This document shows positions 53,111 to 61,565 of a DNA stretch of 64,000 nucleotides, piece by piece; positions within the stretch are counted from its first letter, which is position 1; each line of letters begins with the position of its first letter. This DNA is from Channallabes apus (lineage: Eukaryota; Chordata; Actinopteri; Siluriformes; Clariidae). The notes beneath the pieces are model-generated. The model was not told the origin of the DNA, did not search any database, and was given only the letters and a program-made list of their open reading frames with translations. The translations under genes and the position numbers were made by a program. The DNA is taken from contig CM060118.1 in assembly GCA_030522415.1 (NCBI GenBank), forward strand, positions 14,512,651 to 14,576,650. Reading direction: 5' to 3'.

Positions 53111-56100
53111 GTTAATGAGATCTCGAATGGCAAATCAAAAAGCATTTTTCTGATCATCCTGAAAACAGGAGTTTGAATCCTGATGATGCCACAGTCACCC
53201 ACAGCCAGAGTCAAAGAGAACAACATTACCTATGCTCTCAGGGGGGGGGGAGTAGGCATAGTCTGACTCCCATATCAATCATAATGACACTAGCCAATCA
53301 TGGGTGTATATGAGCACACACAGGCAAAGGGCTGGGTAGAGTTTCCTTTCCGTAACCCTTTCAAAGCAGTCCCAGAGCAATTTCTGAGCCAGTGGCCAAT
53401 TTCGAAGCAGATCTTTGTTTTCGGACAGTCAAAACACTGGCCCTTAGACAGAGAAGGAAAAAAAACCTTTCACCAAAACTTTGCTCTACTAGAACAAAGA
53501 ATTGCTTACATCAGGGGGATGGGGGGTGAGATTTGCATGACCAACTAATAGTTTGTAACCACCATCTTTAAACCCGAATGTAGTGTGGAGTTGTATCTAC
53601 CACAAAAAAAATTAAGTAAATTGACTCAAAACGCTATGGGCACCACAAATGCTTTCTAGTAATAATGGTTTGATCGCAAAGTAGACTCGCAAAGCCATGT
53701 TTAAGTCCGCCATTGTTGTTGTCATAACACTTGCCACTATGATTTTGCTTTCAAATTTAAAAATCATTAAATTTGCCTTTACAATAGTGCTGTTTCACAT
53801 GATTCCCTGTCAAAACATAATTTTAACAACAGGCATTTATGAGTCTTGACGCATTACCACTGTTCCAAAACTTCACTTACACACTGAACACCAGTCCAAA
53901 CCACATCAGCCACCAATTTATATAATTGTCTAACTAACTAATAACTAGCCAAAAAATTTAATAAATGTTCAAATGGAAAATTTAGAAAAGACGTACTGGT
54001 GGTGTGGGGAAGCTTTCCACTGGTGATTAAAACCATGTGCTACTGAAGGTTCATCAGAGAGAGCTTTAATTAGCTAAACTGCTTGGTTTCATACATCAGG
54101 ATAATATGCATTAACGTCACGGGGTCTGTTATGACAATAAACAATCGAAAAAAGATTTCATCCATTACCATGGTTTACTTTTGAGCTAGAGCTGACATAA
54201 CAGTTGCTAAGACAATGCTGCATCACACAACTCCATACTGAAGCGGAGTATTGCTCATCTGCAGTCAATTTTCTTTAGTCACTGTTGCACAGAAGGAGAT
54301 TCAGCACTGAGGAAGCCACAAACAGCCTTACAGTGCAAAACTGCTGATTATTTTGTCTTATTGACAAGTAGACCTTTAGTGTTCAGACAACACATATAAA
54401 AGAACCAAATCTCTATGCAACCTTTCATCGGTTGTCCATTTCTAAAGTATGAGTAGCATTGAGAATCAACAGGCTGATTCAAACAGACTCAAACACGTTG
54501 TAATGCTGGAATGAGCCAGTGACAAGATTTCACGTCTAAAAAGTGTACCAGTGGTTAGAAAAAGACGGAGCACAATGCCAGCAATAAGCGCTGCTCAATA
54601 TGGAATGCTACTAATGTAGCGCTGCTCCCTGCATCTGCAATATGGCAAAACAGATGGGTGAATGCATTCCCACATGGCATGGGTAAAGGCAGGGCTCCAC
54701 GACTTGGATGAAAGATTATTTCCATATTTGTCAGATTTTATGAATGTTGGAGCGACCAAATTTACGTAGGCTTACTATTCAGAAGAAATAAAATACAAAC
54801 AGACTCAGACTGCCCAATTGAAAAGGAATTCCCATTTCTGTACAAAATGAGGCCTGGGCAACCTGGCAGTGGAGTGTAGATGCTGGATCCAGTGACTTAT
54901 GAATATGCAAGGCATACATGTATCATTTTTCTGCAACTCTAACCACTGCCCTTAAATACTCCAGTCTAAACGACCCACACTGACCCACAGGCTCCAGCCT
55001 GAGAGGATAGTTGTTGTTAATGCTTGCCTACTCTGGTGAAGTATGCAGAGGAACGCTGACAAAAGGTTATGGTTTAATATGATTGACAATTATCAATAAT
55101 GCTGATTTTATCAATAACAGTCTTTTTTTATCTTAAAAACGTTCATTGACCTTTTAACCCTTTTGTTAGGAGCCAAAACTGATTCGGTTCCAGTGCCAAA
55201 ACATTAAATGTCTAGAATGTAAGAATGTTTATGTCAAGGGCTTGGGATGAGTGTCATTGTGTCTCCATTTTTTTTTCTCCATTAAACAAAATATGAACAG
55301 GTTTTTGAAGATTACTTTGAAACTGACAAAATGTTAGATTTTCACCTTGTGAAAACATTCACACTTGTTCTTACCGATTCGCACTAAAGGCAATAAAGGA
55401 TAGCCAACTCAAAGGAAACTGGATAAACCAGAGGACAGAGAAGAAAAATGCAAAACTTCAGCCAGACAGAAACCTGAGATGAGGAATGAAGTCCTGGAGC
55501 TGTGAGGTGGTGAAGTTACTTGCTACGTCAACATGGCTCTTTTAATGTAAATCAGCGAAGTAGACAGTTTAACTTGTGAGTAAAACAAAGGAAATGGGAT
55601 TTATGTTGCTAATATTAATTAACAAAAAACTTCAGGCAATCATCATTTGTGAGGTCATGTCTCAAGACAAGAAAAGTTTTGACTTTGATTAATGTCTCAA
55701 GACAATAAAAGGTTTTTGACCAAATTAAAATTTCTGTATGAAAGTAAAACCCAGTTCACAACAAAGTTTGTGGGTTGGGAACACACACAGTCAAATTAAT
55801 AAATTTATTGTGTGAGTAATCTGGCAACAAAGCATTTTCTTTTCATTTTTTAAAGTTGTGATACGTGGAATAAGATCATATGTCTTGGCCAATGTCCAAT
55901 GCCTGTCAAACAATGTTAATGCAAGAATATGCCTTAATTTTCCTGAGATAAAAGGGCAGAATTAATATTTCCAAAATGAAGGAACACAATGTTGTAAAAT
56001 CAAACTTGTAACAATGACAAAGACAGCTAAAGAGAGTTTACGTGTACGTGAATGAACGTTGACTCAGTTACGCCAGACCACTCATAGACAGTCATAAGCT

Positions 56101-57838
56101 GACTAAGTCAGCGAACAGAAGGCTAGTAAACATCTGTGGCTTTGTCTTATATATACAAACGTCTGATAGGGTCCTACTCATCAACCTCCTGTAGCCAAGC
56201 TGATAAATAAAACAAGGACAGTCAGCACCCACAGGTCTAAACAAAATAATGTCCAAGTGAGTAAACTGCTTCAGTTCCTGGACCATGAAGTGCTTTGAAC
56301 ATGCAAAATACCTCTACTTTAAATCTTAAACCAAAAAGGACGGGATTTGCTAGCAAAGCGAGTGAGCTGTACAAGCTCAGCAGCATTATACAGAATTATT
56401 AAATAGGGGTTTATTGCTTAACCACAATACCCAACTCTGAGGCAGTGACCTGCACAAGACAAAGCTCTTTTTACAGCCTTCCCTCTGCTCTACTACACCC
56501 AACCCCCACTGCTCCTTCAATCCAAACACCATACGGCCTGTGTCTAGAAAAAAAAAGGCCCTGACTGACTTACTTAATAAATAACTCTCACACCTTCAAT
56601 TACAAAAGTTCGAGCATGCTGAGTTTTGCTGTCGCAACCATAAAGATGCTATGTTTAGTTCCTCTGCTCATACACTTTTACTACGTCAGGGTTTTGAGAA
56701 GCCCGAGTTTCTTTCACACCGGGAACCTTCAGTAATAACGCAACTAACCTTGTGAATCTGAGTAACTAACAAGTCATTCATACACTACACAGCTACTTTA
56801 CTTGGAATAAAAACAATGAAAACAGCATAATTAAGAATTTCAGTGAAATGGGAGGAATGTTTTTAGTTGGCTATACAACCCCTGAGTAACACACTCTGTG
56901 CTCAGTCTTGGTAATCTTGATAAGCTCTAATTTCTTGTCATATTTTCATAGAGGCCATGTGAATATTACATTATAGAAGAGCGACGTTTTAAAGCATCCT
57001 ACAGAAACCTCTCTGCCATATCTCTACATTACTTTTAATCTTGTAATCTGGGGTTACCAAACTTTTGGTAATCAAGGCCATCTTAAAACAAATTTACAGA
57101 TAACATGGAATAGGTACAGCCCAACTATTAAAATAAATGTGAAAGATAATTTTAATGTCATGAACTGTTTACTCCTCCCCACCCACTTAAACCAAACCAG
57201 CTGTGTTAGCTGTGTTAAAATGCAGATTCAAAGCATGATAATATTAACAGAACATTTAATAGTGTTTTTTTTTCAATGCTGGTGAGATAGTACTTGTTAG
57301 AAATGTGTTCAATACATTCAACAGAAGTAACTTAAATACAACACCCTTAACTTCCCAACCACCTGGTTTAACATGATCAACACTAAAAAAAAATCTCAAC
57401 CCCCCTTGGCTATGCTTGACAAATAACTGGGAATCCCTGGTTCCCAGTTTGAGAAGCCATGGACTATATCTACGTTTGTGGTGCTGTTAACTTTAAAAGG
57501 ATCACTTATTAGGTGACGGGGTTGTCAGGCAATTCTGAAAATATCTTCTAAGGTCAGAGGTAATAGCAAGGGCACAGGGGAGTGACATGGATCGCATTTC
57601 AACGACAATGTCTGCTCATACATGGACTGTTTCATAACACAGCAGGGTGAACTCTGTTACCTTTAATCTTAACAGTAGGTGAGTTCGGACCGGCCGACTG
57701 TTTCCTCCATCCTCTCCAGTTCTGACACAGGCTTTCTGCCTCTGAGATAAAGGAGCAAAGGGAATCCTCCTCGAAGCGGTCTGAATCCTCGAAGGAGAAC
57801 CTCTCTCCGTCTTCCCACTCTGCAAACATCAGTTCCAT
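18611..57838 (-). CDS. zswim8: Zinc finger SWIM domain-containing protein 8, complete 26-exon gene (joined CDS span)
   Basis: ZSWIM8 is the substrate receptor of a Cullin-RING ubiquitin ligase (Cullin-3, with Elongin B/C). It marks Argonaute engaged on a highly paired target, which causes target-directed microRNA degradation; the worm orthologue EBAX-1 also acts in neuronal protein quality control. I identified it from near-continuous agreement with the vertebrate protein as I recall it, starting MELMFAEWEDGERF and ending SLEMATFSP. The joined CDS is 5,799 nt, giving 1,932 residues against about 1,840 in human; the excess lies mainly in low-complexity parts of exon 10. All 25 introns are GT-AG and every phase agrees. 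Residues 1-200 hold the conserved N-terminus and the SWIM zinc finger (C178, C180, C187, H189). Residues 200-430 are a helical conserved region. About 500-835 is Ser/Gly/acid-rich and probably disordered. About 845-1100, 1313-1500 and 1766-1932 are conserved helical blocks; 1520-1765 is Pro/His/Ser-rich. No stop or frameshift interrupts it. The ATG at 57838 is preferred to the in-frame GTG just before it. Confidence 0.97.
20780..21180 (-). mobile_element. Decayed, internally deleted Tc1-like element
   Basis: The left part (CATAACATTATGACCACC) and the right part (GACAAAATGTTCACTTGCTGCC, then ATATATCCCACC) are the ends of a common fish Tc1-like family. Antisense fragments of its transposase gene lie between (CTCTGACCCAGTCATC, CAATCCAAATCCTTACGC). 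Much of the transposase region is deleted. Confidence 0.7.
22169..23033 (+). mobile_element. hAT-type element with zinc-finger relic, 865 bp
   Basis: The ends are CAGGGGTCGCCAAC and GTTGAAGACCCCTG. The flanking 8-mers GTCTAAAT (22161-22168) and CTCTAAAT (23034-23041) match at 7/8, as expected for a hAT target duplication. A frame at 22380-22643 contains CLICSDSVAVVKSVNIKRHY followed by EAKH, a C2H2/BED-like finger typical of the N-terminus of hAT transposases related to GTF2IRD2. The catalytic part is missing, so it is a deletion derivative. Confidence 0.85.
23483..23661 (-). CDS. zswim8: zswim8 coding exon 25
   Basis: Residues 1806-1865, GVNYVYQFCVGAAKGVLSPF to RCQQAYLQ. Phase 0 end; acceptor CTCCAG|GTGT. 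Confidence 0.96.
23965..24084 (-). CDS. zswim8: zswim8 coding exon 24
   Basis: Residues 1766-1805, GMLALEMLGRRAHNDHPNNF to LGLAARL. Confidence 0.97.
24464..24637 (-). CDS. zswim8: zswim8 coding exon 23
   Basis: Residues 1708-1765, VGGVHTGSTIQAIQGTSLPG to HSAYRV. Donor GTTG|GTAAGA. Confidence 0.96.
25115..25295 (-). CDS. zswim8: zswim8 coding exon 22
   Basis: Residues 1648-1707, GMHPAFIGAQYPFSV to LPLSTTVA. Donor GCAG|GTGGGG. Confidence 0.96.
25471..25959 (-). CDS. zswim8: zswim8 coding exon 21
   Basis: Residues 1485-1647, DNLMLEKACMAVEEAAKGGG, then an Ala/Val-rich stretch and a Pro/His/Tyr-rich part ending SSSAYPQ. 163 codons, phase 0 at both ends. Confidence 0.97.
26050..26295 (-). repeat. 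Dispersed fish repeat in intron 20
   Basis: It contains GGCGACAGTGGCAAGGAAAA, ACCTTGAGAGGAACCAGACG and GGGAACCCATCCTCATTTGG in order, a motif set I recall as a repeat common in otophysan fish. The precise family and strand are uncertain. Confidence 0.6.
26328..26551 (-). CDS. zswim8: zswim8 coding exon 20
   Basis: Residues 1410-1484, GQAMEIGSAALNILVECWDG to ALVQCKEQ. Phase 0 end. Confidence 0.97.
26656..26945 (-). CDS. zswim8: zswim8 coding exon 19
   Basis: Residues 1313-1409, RYKGRRPECHAPHVPNQPSE to YSSHVSWIT. Strongly conserved. Confidence 0.97.
27388..27610 (-). CDS. zswim8: zswim8 coding exon 18
   Basis: Residues 1239-1312, GMASIDSSAPETTSDSSP, then a serine run near SDSISSSSSDSLGSSSSSGS. 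Probably disordered and phosphorylatable. Confidence 0.96.
27774..27926 (-). CDS. zswim8: zswim8 coding exon 17
   Basis: Residues 1188-1238, DGAQSSSCEQQNEV, then conserved KPEGTVPSRLALGGRG and VRQKKKHT. Acceptor GGCAG|ATGG, donor ACAG|GTACAA. Confidence 0.94.
28489..28780 (-). CDS. zswim8: zswim8 coding exon 16
   Basis: Residues 1091-1187, ILDKLLDRESQTHKPQTLSS, then a Gly/Ser/Thr/Ala-rich variable tail to SREQ. The tail is the least conserved part outside exon 10. Confidence 0.94.
28880..29065 (+). repeat. Non-LTR retrotransposon 3' tail fragment
   Basis: CCCTCTGGGATTAATAAAGTTC followed by TTTGAATCTTGAA is a widespread 3' end of fish LINEs. It is preceded by TTTTATT-rich sequence. A poly-A/poly-G stretch lies just before it at 28855-28878. 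Confidence 0.55.
29090..30050 (-). mobile_element. Decayed Tc1-like element, antisense
   Basis: The minus-strand frame at 29392-29601 reads VWACMAASGM and, further on, MQQNNDLKHDNTTRTS, a worn version of the WGCFAASG and QQDNDPKHTSKS regions of Tc1 transposases. Upstream plus-strand text GTGATTGACTTGACCAGTC is another family landmark. The outer limits are approximate. Confidence 0.65.
31323..31447 (-). CDS. zswim8: zswim8 coding exon 15
   Basis: Residues 1049-1090, GMKTTVSEAEHPLLCEGTR to DDQSKLKK. Phase 0 end. Confidence 0.96.
31536..31634 (-). CDS. zswim8: zswim8 coding exon 14
   Basis: Residues 1016-1048, VVSPTGSRPPSRNRNNE to AAVAAL. The first codons (VVSPT) could be skipped by an alternative acceptor, but the TAG acceptor used here keeps phase. 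Confidence 0.93.
   Translation of the reverse strand, partial: WSPLRAHVLPVVTVTTRCRVMRSWALRPLLLL
31635..32605 (-). other. zswim8: zswim8 intron 13
   Basis: A 971-bp intron. A GTTACGGCC...GGGGCGTAACAG segment at about 32158-32190 resembles the end of a long terminal repeat, but I could not find a matching start. Confidence 0.6.
32606..32789 (-). CDS. zswim8: zswim8 coding exon 13
   Basis: Residues 955-1015, VKLAYQESEVVALLKKIPLG to FDVLCTP. Donor CCAG|GTGAGC. Confidence 0.96.
32873..33052 (-). CDS. zswim8: zswim8 coding exon 12
   Basis: Residues 895-954, GKKSKVSTTRQTQVATKTLS to STKALE. 60 codons; lysine-rich start. Confidence 0.96.
33418..33549 (-). CDS. zswim8: zswim8 coding exon 11
   Basis: Residues 851-894, VLFACAEALYAHGYSNEA to QPQTK. 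44 codons, phase 0 at both ends. Confidence 0.96.
33642..34902 (-). CDS. zswim8: zswim8 coding exon 10 (largest, disordered insert)
   Basis: Residues 430-850, 1,261 nt. It begins in conserved sequence (RLELAAQLKQW...YFNWEVAYPLPG). It then runs through low complexity: PGGGGGGRGGG at about 520-530, SSSSGGGGGGG at about 691-701, a conserved KRRTSSEDSSLEPD patch at about 632-645, and an acidic tract near 740-760. It closes with conserved DDYQAYYL and GIKPLEQE. Donor GGAG|GTGAGG. This exon accounts for most of the length difference from mammals. Confidence 0.96.
35447..35622 (-). CDS. zswim8: zswim8 coding exon 9
   Basis: Residues 372-429, IIGWWYSVRTSASHSS to DPTMSPQ. Acceptor TTCTAG|ATCATT, donor CAGAG|GTATAG. 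Confidence 0.97.
35623..38582 (-). other. zswim8: zswim8 intron 8
   Basis: A 2,960-bp intron, of which 1,849 bp is a hAT-type insertion. The remainder is AT-rich with no recognised exon. Confidence 0.85.
35907..37755. mobile_element. hAT-type element, 1,849 bp, in intron 8
   Basis: The left end TAGGGCTGGACGATATGG pairs with the right end ATTGTCCAGACCTA. The flanking 8-mers TGTTGGAC (35899-35906) and TGTTGGAT (37756-37763) match at 7/8. CGATAT-type motifs are dense near both termini. No transposase frame is readable. The GC-rich interior (about 37020-37650) has three copies of a GAAGCTG.GCTTC near-palindrome. Confidence 0.85.
38583..38784 (-). CDS. zswim8: zswim8 coding exon 8
   Basis: Residues 304-371, SDVNSMYLSSTEPPAAAEW to CLTYEQ. 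Donor GCAG|GTATGC, phase 0. Confidence 0.97.
39172..39292 (-). CDS. zswim8: zswim8 coding exon 7
   Basis: Residues 264-303, DPTAGPSASDQSTWYLDEST to SPVVF. Acceptor TTTACAG|ACCC. Confidence 0.96.
39293..42308 (-). other. zswim8: zswim8 intron 6
   Basis: A 3,016-bp intron. Apart from the repeat at 40663-40940 nothing is recognised. Confidence 0.8.
40663..40940. repeat. Unclassified dispersed repeat
   Basis: A GC-richer island inside AT-rich intron DNA with CAATTCCTCCCTCACAGACG, GATTGGCTGTAGAGCCCTG and GAGAGAGCTCAGCCAATCAG. It looks like a repeat of otophysan fish genomes; I cannot name the family. Confidence 0.45.
42309..42390 (-). CDS. zswim8: zswim8 coding exon 6
   Basis: Residues 237-263, ILPTAQRLLDELLSSQ to VCGAP. 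Donor CCAG|GTATGG. Confidence 0.96.
42784..42891 (-). CDS. zswim8: zswim8 coding exon 5
   Basis: Residues 201-236, ASAVCLRAPVSESLSRLQ to SELPQQ. 36 codons, phase 0 at both ends. Confidence 0.96.
42892..46693 (-). other. zswim8: zswim8 intron 4
   Basis: A 3,802-bp intron. It holds a long A-rich tract at 44915-44955 and no recognised exon or element. A slightly GC-rich part (about 45030-45230) is unassigned. Confidence 0.8.
44915..44955. repeat. Long poly(A) tract
   Basis: About 40 bp of A with one G interruption. Confidence 0.95.
46694..46866 (-). CDS. zswim8: zswim8 coding exon 4 (SWIM zinc finger)
   Basis: Residues 143-200. It contains the whole SWIM signature CxCx6CxH in SCSCTCGAGAKWCAHVV, with zinc ligands C178, C180, C187 and H189 (residue numbering of the joined protein). 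Donor AAT|GTGAGT, phase 0. Confidence 0.97.
47222..47278 (+). repeat. (GA)n microsatellite
   Basis: About 57 bp of AG dinucleotides with one interruption. Confidence 0.97.
47890..48545 (+). mobile_element. Decayed Tc1-like element
   Basis: Plus-strand landmarks of a common fish Tc1-like family appear in order: AAAACTGGACCACAGCG, GAAGAAAGTGGCCTGGTCTA, ATGGCTGGGTGCGTCTGTGG, CTTACCTGGGAAAG, and GGCCTCTTTCGCCAGAATAA. It has many stops and gaps. The outer limits are approximate. Confidence 0.7.
50604..50641 (+). repeat. (AG)n microsatellite
   Basis: About 38 bp of AG followed by a run of A; it lies in intron 3 about 180 bp from exon 3. Confidence 0.97.
50824..50918 (-). CDS. zswim8: zswim8 coding exon 3
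   Basis: Residues 111-142, RLYSCLANGSPDEFQRGEQL to KDPLQI. Too short to stand out as an ORF; found by phase and homology. Donor ATAG|GTGAG. Confidence 0.95.
50919..52213 (-). other. zswim8: zswim8 intron 2
   Basis: A 1,295-bp intron; nothing recognised except short homopolymers (a G run at 52172-52183). Confidence 0.8.
52214..52367 (-). CDS. zswim8: zswim8 coding exon 2
   Basis: Residues 60-110, DGQVIPLVELSAKQ to SFPENEEDI. Acceptor CTCTCAG|ATGG, donor ATCAG|GTAAGAG. Confidence 0.97.
52368..57660 (-). other. zswim8: zswim8 intron 1
   Basis: A 5,293-bp intron, the longest in the gene. It holds an (AAT)n microsatellite and no recognisable transposon or exon. Confidence 0.8.
53068..53110 (+). 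repeat. (AAT)n trinucleotide microsatellite
   Basis: About 14 uninterrupted AAT/TAA units. Confidence 0.97.
57661..57838 (-). CDS. zswim8: zswim8 coding exon 1
   Basis: Residues 1-59, MELMFAEWEDGERF to SPTVKIK, then one base of codon 60. The start has G at -3 and G at +4. Donor AAAG|GTAACA. Confidence 0.95.
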
Positions 57839-57843
57839 CACAT
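57838..57843 (-). promoter_or_regulatory. zswim8: Start-stop uORF overlapping the zswim8 start codon
   Basis: The gene strand reads CCAATGTGATGGAA. An ATG at 57843-57841 is followed directly by TGA at 57840-57838, and the A of that TGA is the A of the main ATG. The upstream ATG has a weak context (C at -3, T at +4); the main ATG has a strong one (G at -3, G at +4). Start-stop elements can stall or divert ribosomes; an effect here is inferred. Confidence 0.7.
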
Positions 57844-59520
57844 TGGCTGGTGGCGAGGGTGGGGTGGGGGAAAGCTGAAGCCTTTGAGTCGGTTGCAGCT
57901 CAGACAGGACAGCTCAGCTCACACAGCTGACACACAGAGTGCAGGGCTGAGTGCATGGGCGAGGAAGAGCACTTCCACTGGGGCAACTTGTAGCTTGGGG
58001 GAGGGGGACCAAAGTGAATCAAAACACAGCAAGGAGCAACTTGCAAAAAAAAGTCTTTCAACTCGGAGCACACTTCTTTCTTTTCCTCGAGGCCTGTTTA
58101 CGGTGACAACAGACACATTAAAACTACCTCCATTTACTTCAACCAGTCAGATCTGATCTTTTAGGCATCGTCATGGAAAATTAGTCCATGTTTTTCGGAA
58201 TGTGTTTCCACTTCTAATAATTATTCTTGTATATATCCAAAAGCCACACAGACACGAATAAATAAACATTGATCTCTAAGGCGAAGAACTAAACTGTAAG
58301 TCAAAGATGCACAAATTAAAACACTTTCTACTCTTCCTGAAGGAGCAATGACATTTCTGTGAACCTAGAGATTTACACTCGACCTGTGTGTGAGTTGATC
58401 CCAAACTTCTTTCTGTTGAACCTTGATTGTTGTTTTTTGCAAGGCACACAGTGGTCCAGTGAAAAAAGCAAAGCACAAAAAATCTCCATATATTGCTTTA
58501 TTCTCCCATTATAACACTGAGTGGCTATTGTAATAAATAAACAGTTAGAGAAACAGCTCCGGCACGAACATACCTTTCATACAACTAAGAAACTTCCCCT
58601 CTTTCACTACGACCCCCTTTCTTACCCCCCTTGAACCAGCTGAGCCACTCTGCCTATGTGCTCCACAAAAGCTTCTCTGAAGCCGGCTAGCAAACCTAGC
58701 TAGCTAAAAGACAGGCTAAACATCAAGGAACCGGTAAAAAACTAAACACGCTCTTAATGTAACGACACGCGTTCATATCGTCGAAGCAACCACGACAACC
58801 TAAAACGACTTCTTCATTTTTATTTACTTAAAAAAAACACGTGTATGTGAAATTACAATTCAGTCACACACAAAAAACAACAACCAAACAAAAAAACCGA
58901 ACAGCTAAGCTAGTAGCGACTTAGCTAACACCTAGCAGCTAGCTTGGCTAGTTTTCTGCTCGCTGCTAGCAAATAGTTTTGAGGCTAATCCGATTTCGCT
59001 ACAAAGACATCCAGGGACAGGGCGAAACCAACATCGCTGGTCATGTTAAATCTTTTTTTTATTATTATTATTTTATAAACAAACACTGCTAGATTTTAGT
59101 ATTGACAAGCCATGCCAAAACAACACTTAATCCCTGATCCACACCAGAGAGTGTACTCCCGTTTGTTTGTTTGTTTAGTTCTTTTCTGTTTGTCGCTCAA
59201 ATCTCAAGCCGTGCTTGACATTTGCACGCCGGTACAAACAGCTAGTTATAATAGCTGTATTTTTGTCTGCACTCCCACAGACCTCACATAATTCTTTCTA
59301 CACCGGCAGGACACCGCGTTCTCCCACCGGTTTCTCAGTCCTCGGCTCGGAATTCCCAAATTCTGTTTCCACCACGACTTCTGATTGATCCAAATCCGAA
59401 AAACCACCTATCTGAATCGAGTTTCCCTTCTCCCGTCATCCGTCTGTCTGTCTCTCTCTCTCTCGTTCTCTCTCTCTCTGGTGTGGAAGCTTCACCACGG
59501 GGCGTGTGTTTCCTCCATCA
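57839..59520 (-). promoter_or_regulatory. zswim8: zswim8 5' UTR and probable promoter region
   Basis: No coding sequence is seen. CpG-containing sequence and pyrimidine tracts at about 59280-59520, and GCTAGC-rich DNA at about 58680-58990, suggest a promoter in this span. There is no clear TATA box. The transcription start and any non-coding first exon cannot be fixed from sequence alone. Confidence 0.4.
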
Positions 59521-59629
59521 GCTGATCTCCGTTTACAACAACACGGTTAAAGGTGTAGTCACATCCATGCTTAAGAGTACACACTGATCTATGAGGTCTA
59601 TTAGGTGCAATGTCTATGAACAGTTCGCC

Positions 59630-59805
59630 AGCAGGGTGGCTTAGTGATTAGCACTGTCGCCTTGCACCTCCAGGGTCCAGGTTCACTTCTCACCTCAGGT
59701 CTATGTGCTGGTTTGTGTGTGTGCGCCCTGTGATGAATTGGCACCCTGTCCTGGTCTCTCCTGGTATAGCCCCCCTGGACTTTGTATAGAGGATAAAGTA
59801 TTATA
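59630..59805 (+). repeat. Dispersed fish SINE-like repeat
   Basis: It opens with GGGTGGCTTAGTGATTAGCA and follows with CTCCAGGGTCCAGGTTCAC and GATGAATTGGCACCCTGTCC. The same family as 8.1, 60.7 and 62.2 kb. Confidence 0.75.
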
Positions 59806-59929
59806 GTGATTGAAGGCTTTAGAGAATTTATATCCTTATTCCTTTTGTGTCATTTTTGCTCTCATTTGTTTAGTACTGTACATCCACCTTTACTTTCCCT
59901 TCAAAGGCACTGACAGATGTGTCAGGCTG

Positions 59930-60420
59930 AATAAATACAGATCAGCTTTAGAGGTGTTGCATTGTGTGACATTGTCACTGACACGCCAAAAGTTTGTGAC
60001 CATCATAACCTTATGTGGTTCTTCCCCCCAAATGAAGCATATGATTGTATAGAATGTTCTTGTATACTCCTTGTATATTTCCCTTCACTGGAACTAAATA
60101 GCCCAAACCTGTTCCAGCATGACAATACACAATGTGAGCTCCATGGAAACATGGTTTGCTCTCGCTCAAGTGGAAGAACTCGAACTGCGTGGACAAATCC
60201 CTGACCTCAACCCCTCTTAAGACCATTGGAATAAAATGGAACACAGCCTGCACCCCAAGCCTTCTCACTAAACATCAATGCCTAATCTCACTAATGTGAC
60301 TGAATGAGCACAAATCCCTACAGACACAGTCAAAAATCTAGTAGAAAGCCTTTCCAGAAAAGTGGAGTTTATTATAACAGCAAATAATGCATGGTTAAAA
60401 AGCATGTATGAGGGTTAGAG
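59930..60420 (+). mobile_element. Decayed Tc1-like element
   Basis: Plus-strand landmarks CCTGTTCCAGCATGACAATA, GAGCTCCATGGAAACATGG, AGTGGAAGAACTCGAACTGC and ATCCCTGACCTCAACCCC correspond to the second catalytic region and the SPDLNP region of a worn transposase. Stops and indels throughout. Confidence 0.7.
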
Positions 60421-60714
60421 TTGGGAGTCCATAATATTTAGTGATATAGTGTGACATGCACACGTCTATAGTCTGGACTAGAAAGAATTTAACCACAATC
60501 TCACCTCTTCATATTATTCGGTTTAGTGTCTTTAAAGCTGCTGTTGGTCCTGTTGTGAATGGTTTCACACATTACTGATTCTAGGATCAGATCTTTAGGG
60601 GGATTTAGCTCATAATGAGAAACCAACATAAATAGTACCTTGCTATTAATAACTTTGCTATTAATAATAATCATTATTTTAATATTAATGTTATTTGAAT
60701 CTATTTTAATGGTG

Positions 60715-60960
60715 TAGAGTCGAGGGTTTTATTCATGCCTCAGCCTTGCATGTATGGAATTTGCATGTTCCCTACGTCCTTAGTGGGTTTCCTCTGGGTA
60801 CTCTGGTTTCCTCCCACAGTCCAAACACATGCAGAGTGTGTGTGTGTGTGCCTGTGCTTGTATAGATTGACACCTTGTCCAGGGCGTATCGAAAATAGTG
60901 CCTTGAGTCCCCTGGGATAGGTTCCAGGCCTCTTGTGGTATTGAGAATGAGTGAGTGAGT
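60715..60960 (+). repeat. Dispersed fish SINE-like repeat
   Basis: It contains TTTGCATGTTCCC, TGGTTTCCTCCCACAGTCC, ACACATGCAGAG and TTGTCCAGGGCGTA in the order of the shared family. Confidence 0.72.
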
Positions 60961-61507
60961 AATATATTTTAAATATACTTTGACATATATATACCAATAT
61001 TAGTTTTGCATCACTTTTTTTCTTTAAAGGAAAACAAAAAGTATGCTGACTGTGAAAGTATCCAACCATTTTACTGTGGTCTATTGTTAAGTATAATAAT
61101 TGATCACAGATTTAAAAATCATAAATCACTATTTGTCAACTTAACGTATCAGTGTATCAGCTAAATCAGAACCTGTGCTTTTAATCATCATGTAACATAA
61201 ATTTCTGTCTCCCATACATCAGCCACCTGAACTAGAGCGTCTCAGACTACTAATGTTATGTGAACTATACCACCACCTAGTACATCGAAGTGTAATTTGT
61301 CACATCATCAAGTATAATTGACAATAAACCATTAGCTAGACCTGTAATTGTTTCCTGTTTCTCTAAACAGCCTGAACTGTATGAAATGTTCAGAATTGTG
61401 GTGAAACAGAAGCGAGAACCTTGGGAATAAATTAGGGCTACACCCTGGGGGGAACTCAAGTCCATGACAGTTTACAATTTATATGTTTGCTCCTGAGGAA
61501 ATATCTC

Positions 61508-61508
61508 A

Positions 61509-61563
<55 letters not shown>
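61508..61563 (+). repeat. Compound (CT)n(CA)n microsatellite
   Basis: CT repeats run directly into CA repeats, about 56 bp in total. Confidence 0.97.

Positions 61564-61565
<2 letters not shown>

Noticed and set aside
57839..57841. In-frame GTG as the zswim8 start, giving one extra residue
   Set aside because: The ATG at 57838 has a strong context and gives the family's known N-terminus MELMFAEWEDGERF.
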